From M3007 sp044347755 (lineage in GTDB: Bacteria > Bacteroidota > Bacteroidia > Chitinophagales > Saprospiraceae): 64,000 bases of DNA. A program made the translations under genes and the position numbers. Under the pieces are notes generated by a model. The model was given only the letters and a program-made list of their open reading frames with translations. It searched no databases and was not told the DNA's origin. This document shows, in pieces, positions 58,970-64,000 of the stretch (positions within the stretch are counted from its first letter, which is position 1; each line of letters opens with the position of its first letter). The stretch spans positions 18,800 to 82,799 of the forward strand of contig JBIKUE010000007.1 in assembly GCA_044347755.1 (NCBI GenBank). The letters run 5' to 3'.

Positions 58970-61900
58970 TCAACGAATTAAAATCACATTGCCTTGCAAT
59001 TGTTCAATGTATCCATCAATATACTCCGCTTCCAAAGTCCAAACATAAACACCAGGGTCGCATTCTTGTCCTCTGAAAGTTCCGTCCCAGCCTCTGGAGA
59101 CATCATTTACCGCAAAATTACGATCTTCCCAGATCAATTCTCCCCAACGATCATATAACCTGAAGATCACAATCCTGTTTACCTGCCTGCCCTTACCATG
59201 AACTACTAAAAGATCATTTTCCAAATCCCCGTTAGGTGAAAAGCCTGTAGGTACATACACACCTTTTGGTTTTTCAACATTCACCTTTACTATATCAATA
59301 CCCATGCATCCATTTTCATCAGTCACCTTCAGTTGGAAAGTGTTGGAATATGCCGGCTTCACCTGAACAGTTTCACAATCAGGCTGATCAATGCATATGA
59401 TGGTATCAAGTAGATAGGAAGACCAATCAGGCCTGGCGAAACCAACAGCATTATTCACTAATGCAGTTAGTAAAATAGAGTCTCCTAAAATAATGGTTGT
59501 ATCATTCCCCAGGTCTACCTGAACCTGTGGAGGTTCCTGCAAGACCATTGTAGTACTCGCCATACAACCTTGTGCATCAGTTATTTTAATCGAATAATTT
59601 CCTGCACCCAAAGCAATGAATGTATTGTTAGCGGTTACATCACCGTCATTCAAGATATAACGGTAAGGGGTGGTCCCACCACTCACCGTAAGGTTAATCT
59701 GGCCATCCCGCGCCCCAAAACACCGGGGATTTTTAACCAAAGCACTCATTGTCATACCCTGAGGCTGTTCAACCTCGGCACTGCCGGTAATCGTACATCC
59801 ATTTTGGTCTGTGGCCTGTAAAGTATAGGTTCCTGCACTTAATTGACCTATCGTAGCCGACGTGGCCCCATTGGCCCATAAAAGGGAATAGGCTGGCATA
59901 CCTCCCTGCACCACTACGGTTACCGAGGCATTGGAGTCGCCTGCGCAAAGCAGTTGATTTGAGGTAAATTGTAACGAAAGGGCTGTAGGTTCTATTAATG
60001 TAACACTGGAAATAGCAGTACATCCTTTGGTATCCGTAACTGTTACCTCAAAATTACCAGATGACAATCCGGTTATTTGCTGAGATGTTTGCTGATTATT
60101 CCATGTATACTGAACGCCGCCAACCGCATTTTGTACTTGCAAAACACTGGCTACGCCATCCATAGATCCAAAGCAGGAAATATTAGTCTGGCCCAATTGC
60201 AGGATTATAGCCGGTGGCGCCAATACCTCAAAGGACAACTCTTCTGAACAACCCTGCAGATCTGTAACTGTCAGAGAATAATTTCCTCCGGAAAAACCCG
60301 ACACCAGCGTTGCGCTTGGCGCACCGGGCAAACTCCATTGATACAGGTATTGCGTGGTGTCGCCCATCCCAAGGCCTCCTTCTATGAGTACTATCCCCAC
60401 TACCCCATCGGTATCTCCGGCGCAGGTAGGCGGCACATAAGCTACCTTCAACTCTATTTCGTCCAACTGTTGAATAACGACAGACTGGACTCCGGTACAG
60501 CCTTTGGCATCTGTAGCTGTTACATTATAGATGCCTGGTGAAAGGTTTGAAGCACCTCCACCGATTTGTCCATTGCTCCAGGCAAAAGTAAACGGCGCTC
60601 CATTTCCTCCGCTTGCTGAAACAGAGGCTTCTCCATCTGTTTCACCAAAACAAGCCCATCTTGATTGTGTAGCTATAACGGATACCGGCAATGCTGGCTG
60701 AGTAATGAAAACGGTAGCTGTGGCTGTACATAGGTTTCCATCTGTAACTGTCACTGTATACGTTCCGGCAATCAGATTCTGGATTTCCTGGCCAGGTCCT
60801 CCAATATTCCATTGGTAGGTATAGTTCCCAACGCCGCCAGACGCATTTGCCAGCGCTTTGCCATCTGATCCATTTAAACAGGAAACAGGTGTTCCTGCAG
60901 AAGATACAACCAACAAAGGTGGCTGGGTAACGGTGGCAGATGCCTGAACATTGCAACCATTCACATCTGTTACGGTGACGGTATAGTTACCTTGAACAAG
61001 GTTGCTAGCCGTTGGCGTAACTTGTCCCAAAGGGTCATTCCAAAGGAAAGTCAATGGAGATGCCCCACCCGAAGTCTGAACACTAACCGAACCATCCGCG
61101 GAGCCAAAACAACTTGTAGATTGCGGCGTAATACTTTGAATAATAATAGTTTGTGGGCAATCCAAATCCACCTGATAAGTTTGAACGCAGCCAATGGCGT
61201 CGGTCAGAGTTAGGGAATACTGTCCACAAGCAAGATTTTGAATGGCTGACATAGTGGCACCATTACTCCAAAGGAATTGATATCCGGGACTACCTCCAAT
61301 AACCGATGAAGCGATCTGTCCGTTTGTTAAGCCAGAGCATGTAGGGGGTGTTTCGGTAAAATTGGCCACGATTGGTACCGCTGCAGGGATTTGCACGGAT
61401 GCTTGTTGGGTACATCCGTTTTGATCTGTTGCCGTAACGGTATAGGGCCCCGGACAAAGTCCGGTTGCCGTGGAAGTGCCTGGGGGAATATTGGGTTCGG
61501 ACCAAAGCAGTTGAAAAGCGCCTGTTCCTCCGTTGGCAGTGACCGTGGATTGACCTGAACAATCTCCTGCACATATTTCACCTGTAACCCCAGAGTAAGT
61601 CAGTGTTATAGCAGGAGGTGCATTAACGGTAATAGTTTCTGTATCTGAACATCCGTTCCAATCTGTTACGGTGACACCATACACTCCCGCGCCCAAATTT
61701 ATTGCCTGTGCTGTTTGTTGAAATGCCGGGTCATTCCACTGATAACTGTAAGCAGGAGTTCCTCCAACAACCAGCACACTCGCAGCTCCATTAGTACCAT
61801 TTGAACAGGCAGCAGGCGTACTTTGAATCTGATCAATGAAAAACACTGATGGTTCAAGGACCAGAACTAAAGTGGTAGCCGAGCAGTTGTTTCCATCGGT

Positions 61901-64000
61901 AATGGTTACAAAATGAAACCCTGCATCCAACATGGAAGCTACGGGAGTAATCTGTCCATTATCCCATAGGTATGTATAGCCCCCTGCACCCCCTGATACG
62001 GAAATACTTGCACCACCATCGCTCAGACCGTTGCAGGAAACAGAATCCTGAGTAGACGAAAAGGAAAAAGGCGAGGGTTCCGTAATTGTTACAGATGTAG
62101 TTGCGGTACATCCGTTTGCATCTGTGACTGTGACATTGTAGCAGCCGGCAAACAGATTTTGCTGCATGGCCCCTCCTAAATTGGGTCCGCCAAGACAATT
62201 TTGCCAAACAAAAGCCTTATTGCCAGTTCCACCACTCGCAGTTGCATTTACTTCACCGGAATTGTCTCCATTACAGTCCACATTTACGCCGGAGGCAGAT
62301 AACTGAATTGGTGGCGGCCCGCCAATGGTAAAGGTGACGGTATCTCTGCAGCCCAGTGCGTCCAATACGATTACGGTATGCAATCCTTCCGATAATATAT
62401 TGATCAGATCGCCATTCGGAAAAGGGGTAGATATGGTATCCAGATAGATAGCTACCGGAGAGGTGGCATTAGAAATGGAAAGAGTTGCTGAACCATTGGA
62501 ATCGCCGGAACACAGCACATCCGTTGTTGAGAAAACATCTACAAACATGGTGCAATTTGGAAAAACACTGGTAGAAGCAGCAATTTCGGGTACGCACAGG
62601 GTTGGACTTATAGCACGCACTGAGACATTAACCGTTTGGCCAACTGCTACACCATTTACAACATGAGATAACAATCCGTTGTTAGGCGCCTGCCAGGGAC
62701 TTCCATCCACACTCACCTCATACCCCAAGGATCCAGGAACAGCATTCCATTGCCAGGTCATGGTTCCCGGACCTAATTCAAACACGATCAATCCAGAAGG
62801 CGCCGGGAAGAAATTCCGGACATTTATTATAGCCGTGTCTGTATGGACACAATTGTAACTATTCGTGGCGGTCAGTATGTACGTTGTCGTATCTACAGGA
62901 CTTGCCACTGGGTTTGCACAATTCCCGCAGCTCAGAGATGCGGCATTAGTCCAGTTGTAATTAATGGTATTCTGAGTATTAAAACCAATACTCCACCATT
63001 TAACCCTGCCGAATTGGGAGGGAGCAAACCCATCTGAAACCACCAGATTCCAACTCCCTGTTACAGGAGTACCATTAAGAGCAGTCCAATTGCCTTCCGG
63101 GAGATATGTTCCGTTAAAAGGAGCTGCTTGGCCAACAATCGGCAAGGTGGCTGTTGGCGAAAAACAAGTGGTTTTATAATTATCTCCTGAACCTCCATTT
63201 CCGGTTGTAAGCATGAGTAACTGCCCACCAGGAGCCCTCAGGAAAACATTCAAATCCGAACAGAAATCAGTTTCTATATCCATGCAAACAGATGTGATTT
63301 GCTGGATTGGGTTGGTTATAAAATTGTAGCCCAGACTACTTACGTCAACAGGCGACGAATATGGATTGGCATGTGGATGATTGGCATTTCCCAACCGATA
63401 ATTCGAATATGTCTCAAATCTGACCTCCTGAGAGGAAGGGGCTTGGGAGGAAGCATTAAAAGGCACCATTTCACCTGCGCAAATATCTACTTCTGGTAAC
63501 GGCAGAAAATTGGAGGCACATACATAACAATCCGGATGGGTAGGTGGCAATACAGCCACATTCAGCAAAGTATCCCAACTACAGCCAAAATTATCCGTCA
63601 CAGAAAAAGTGTAGCCCGCGGTTCCGGCATTCTGTGGAGCAGCCGCAATACTATCTTGGGAACTAAAAAAAATGGATGGGTGATTATTCCAACCCCATTG
63701 AACGAATTGTGGTGTAAAAGACTCAATATTGGGATACAAGCTTTCCTGGAACTGTATAGACCAATTGAAAATATAACCATTATCGGCAGCCCAAAGATCT
63801 GTTACGCCAATAGTCCACTCTCCGTTTAGTGGGCACCCTATCAGATCGCTGATAGGTTCAAATGTACTATAGTCGCCTGGTGGTAAAGTGCCAACACCCC
63901 CCAAAACCGTATTGGCATATTCAATCCAGGTGGGGTTGGTTGCTGTTGGTGTCCAGCAGTAGGTATAACCAGTACCCGGAATGGGATTAAAATTATCATT
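58970..64000 (-). CDS. Giant SprB-repeat adhesin with P-domain-like modules (5' end cut by window edge)
   Basis: The frame is open to base 64000, so at least 1676 residues are encoded and the start lies outside. From the visible N-terminal side there are two proprotein-convertase P-domain-like modules (ISDLIGCPLNGEWTIGVTDL; and SVCMDIETDFCSDLNVFLRAPGG ending ALNGTPVTGSWNLVVSDGF), an Ig-like stretch, a fibronectin-like segment, then thirteen tandem SprB repeats of about 70 residues (for example SVSCNGLSDGGASISVSGG, ending VTITDGNNC). A type B sorting domain closes it (YVPTGFSPNGDLENDLLVV, RLYDRWGELIWED, DPGVYVWTLE, QLQGNVILIR). It should be displayed by T9SS and act in adhesion or gliding. Confidence 0.9.
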   Translation of the reverse strand, partial: NDNFNPIPGTGYTYCWTPTATNPTWIEYANTVLGGVGTLPPGDYSTFEPISDLIGCPLNGEWTIGVTDLWAADNGYIFNWSIQFQESLYPNIESFTPQFVQWGWNNHPSIFFSSQDSIAAAPQNAGTAGYTFSVTDNFGCSWDTLLNVAVLPPTHPDCYVCASNFLPLPEVDICAGEMVPFNASSQAPSSQEVRFETYSNYRLGNANHPHANPYSSPVDVSSLGYNFITNPIQQITSVCMDIETDFCSDLNVFLRAPGGQLLMLTTGNGGSGDNYKTTCFSPTATLPIVGQAAPFNGTYLPEGNWTALNGTPVTGSWNLVVSDGFAPSQFGRVKWWSIGFNTQNTINYNWTNAASLSCGNCANPVASPVDTTTYILTATNSYNCVHTDTAIINVRNFFPAPSGLIVFELGPGTMTWQWNAVPGSLGYEVSVDGSPWQAPNNGLLSHVVNGVAVGQTVNVSVRAISPTLCVPEIAASTSVFPNCTMFVDVFSTTDVLCSGDSNGSATLSISNATSPVAIYLDTISTPFPNGDLINILSEGLHTVIVLDALGCRDTVTFTIGGPPPIQLSASGVNVDCNGDNSGEVNATASGGTGNKAFVWQNCLGGPNLGGAMQQNLFAGCYNVTVTDANGCTATTSVTITEPSPFSFSSTQDSVSCNGLSDGGASISVSGGAGGYTYLWDNGQITPVASMLDAGFHFVTITDGNNCSATTLVLVLEPSVFFIDQIQSTPAACSNGTNGAASVLVVGGTPAYSYQWNDPAFQQTAQAINLGAGVYGVTVTDWNGCSDTETITVNAPPAITLTYSGVTGEICAGDCSGQSTVTANGGTGAFQLLWSEPNIPPGTSTATGLCPGPYTVTATDQNGCTQQASVQIPAAVPIVANFTETPPTCSGLTNGQIASSVIGGSPGYQFLWSNGATMSAIQNLACGQYSLTLTDAIGCVQTYQVDLDCPQTIIIQSITPQSTSCFGSADGSVSVQTSGGASPLTFLWNDPLGQVTPTASNLVQGNYTVTVTDVNGCNVQASATVTQPPLLVVSSAGTPVSCLNGSDGKALANASGGVGNYTYQWNIGGPGQEIQNLIAGTYTVTVTDGNLCTATATVFITQPALPVSVIATQSRWACFGETDGEASVSASGGNGAPFTFAWSNGQIGGGASNLSPGIYNVTATDAKGCTGVQSVVIQQLDEIELKVAYVPPTCAGDTDGVVGIVLIEGGLGMGDTTQYLYQWSLPGAPSATLVSGFSGGNYSLTVTDLQGCSEELSFEVLAPPAIILQLGQTNISCFGSMDGVASVLQVQNAVGGVQYTWNNQQTSQQITGLSSGNFEVTVTDTKGCTAISSVTLIEPTALSLQFTSNQLLCAGDSNASVTVVVQGGMPAYSLLWANGATSATIGQLSAGTYTLQATDQNGCTITGSAEVEQPQGMTMSALVKNPRCFGARDGQINLTVSGGTTPYRYILNDGDVTANNTFIALGAGNYSIKITDAQGCMASTTMVLQEPPQVQVDLGNDTTIILGDSILLTALVNNAVGFARPDWSSYLLDTIICIDQPDCETVQVKPAYSNTFQLKVTDENGCMGIDIVKVNVEKPKGVYVPTGFSPNGDLENDLLVVHGKGRQVNRIVIFRLYDRWGELIWEDRNFAVNDVSRGWDGTFRGQECDPGVYVWTLEAEYIDGYIEQLQGNVILIR

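Overview
The window looks like chromosome from a Bacteroidota member, most likely of the Saprospiria type (Haliscomenobacter/Lewinella relatives); no rRNA gene is present to confirm that. The pointers are: several type IX secretion (T9SS) cargo proteins with type A or gliding-motility (CHU_C, type B) C-terminal domains, a giant SprB-repeat adhesin, a PorP/SprF barrel, an F1Fo operon without atpD/atpC, a YtxJ bacilliredoxin, and repeated matches to the Bacteroidota -7 promoter element TAnnTTTG just ahead of start codons. Moderate base composition and mostly housekeeping genes suggest core chromosome. I saw no prophage, transposase, integrase, CRISPR array, rRNA or tRNA.

Layout. 1-5.2 kb, minus strand: an M16 peptidase cut by the left edge, sucB with its terminator, and a small operon (barrel protein, HAD phosphatase, SdiA-regulated-like propeller). 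5.3-7.5 kb, plus strand: an isolated paaB, a di-haem cytochrome c peroxidase lipoprotein and a secreted DUF4252 protein, followed by a MITE-like 208 bp element and an OPT transporter on the other strand. 9.9-14.8 kb, plus: PorP/SprF, der, an unknown lipoprotein and a polyprenyl sugar-phosphate transferase. 14.8-19.3 kb: a 3-oxoadipyl-CoA-type thiolase, then a three-gene membrane/coiled-coil operon divergent from an effector-associated-domain (EAD) membrane protein; this is the least explained locus. 19.3-24.9 kb, minus: a 1373-residue CUB/CHU_C secreted protein with a TPR protein behind it. 25.2-28.1 kb: dut, a sugar nucleotidyltransferase and a convergent carboxypeptidase-regulatory-like protein.

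28.3-37.6 kb, plus: atpB-E-F-H-A-G with RNA structures at three internal junctions and a clear terminator, then argS and glnS separated by a perfect 28 bp palindrome. 37.7-43.3 kb: a B12-binding radical SAM protein, a 515 nt region carrying a duplicated leader/terminator unit, an FkbM methyltransferase, an alpha/beta hydrolase, a VanX-like dipeptidase and a SAM methyltransferase. 43.4-58.1 kb, all minus: a choice-of-anchor B T9SS protein, a glycosyltransferase/GNAT/maf operon behind a 1291-residue FG-GAP CHU_C protein, cystathionine beta-synthase, mltG, plsC, ytxJ with a 33-residue lipoprotein, and pyrG. 58.2-64 kb, minus: an omega-amidase-like nitrilase behind the SprB-repeat giant, whose start lies beyond the right edge.

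Themes: envelope and T9SS surface display (five cargo proteins), cell-wall and lipid enzymes (mltG, plsC, dipeptidase, sugar transferases), energy metabolism (sucB, ATP synthase) and scattered phenylacetate catabolism (paaB, thiolase). Noncoding DNA is rich in palindromes: three copies of a CCGCAGAGGC-type palindrome, all at gene 3' ends, plus other hairpin families. Many starts were moved from the longest open frame to an internal ATG or GTG, because the longer frame began inside a promoter element or terminator, or because family length required it.
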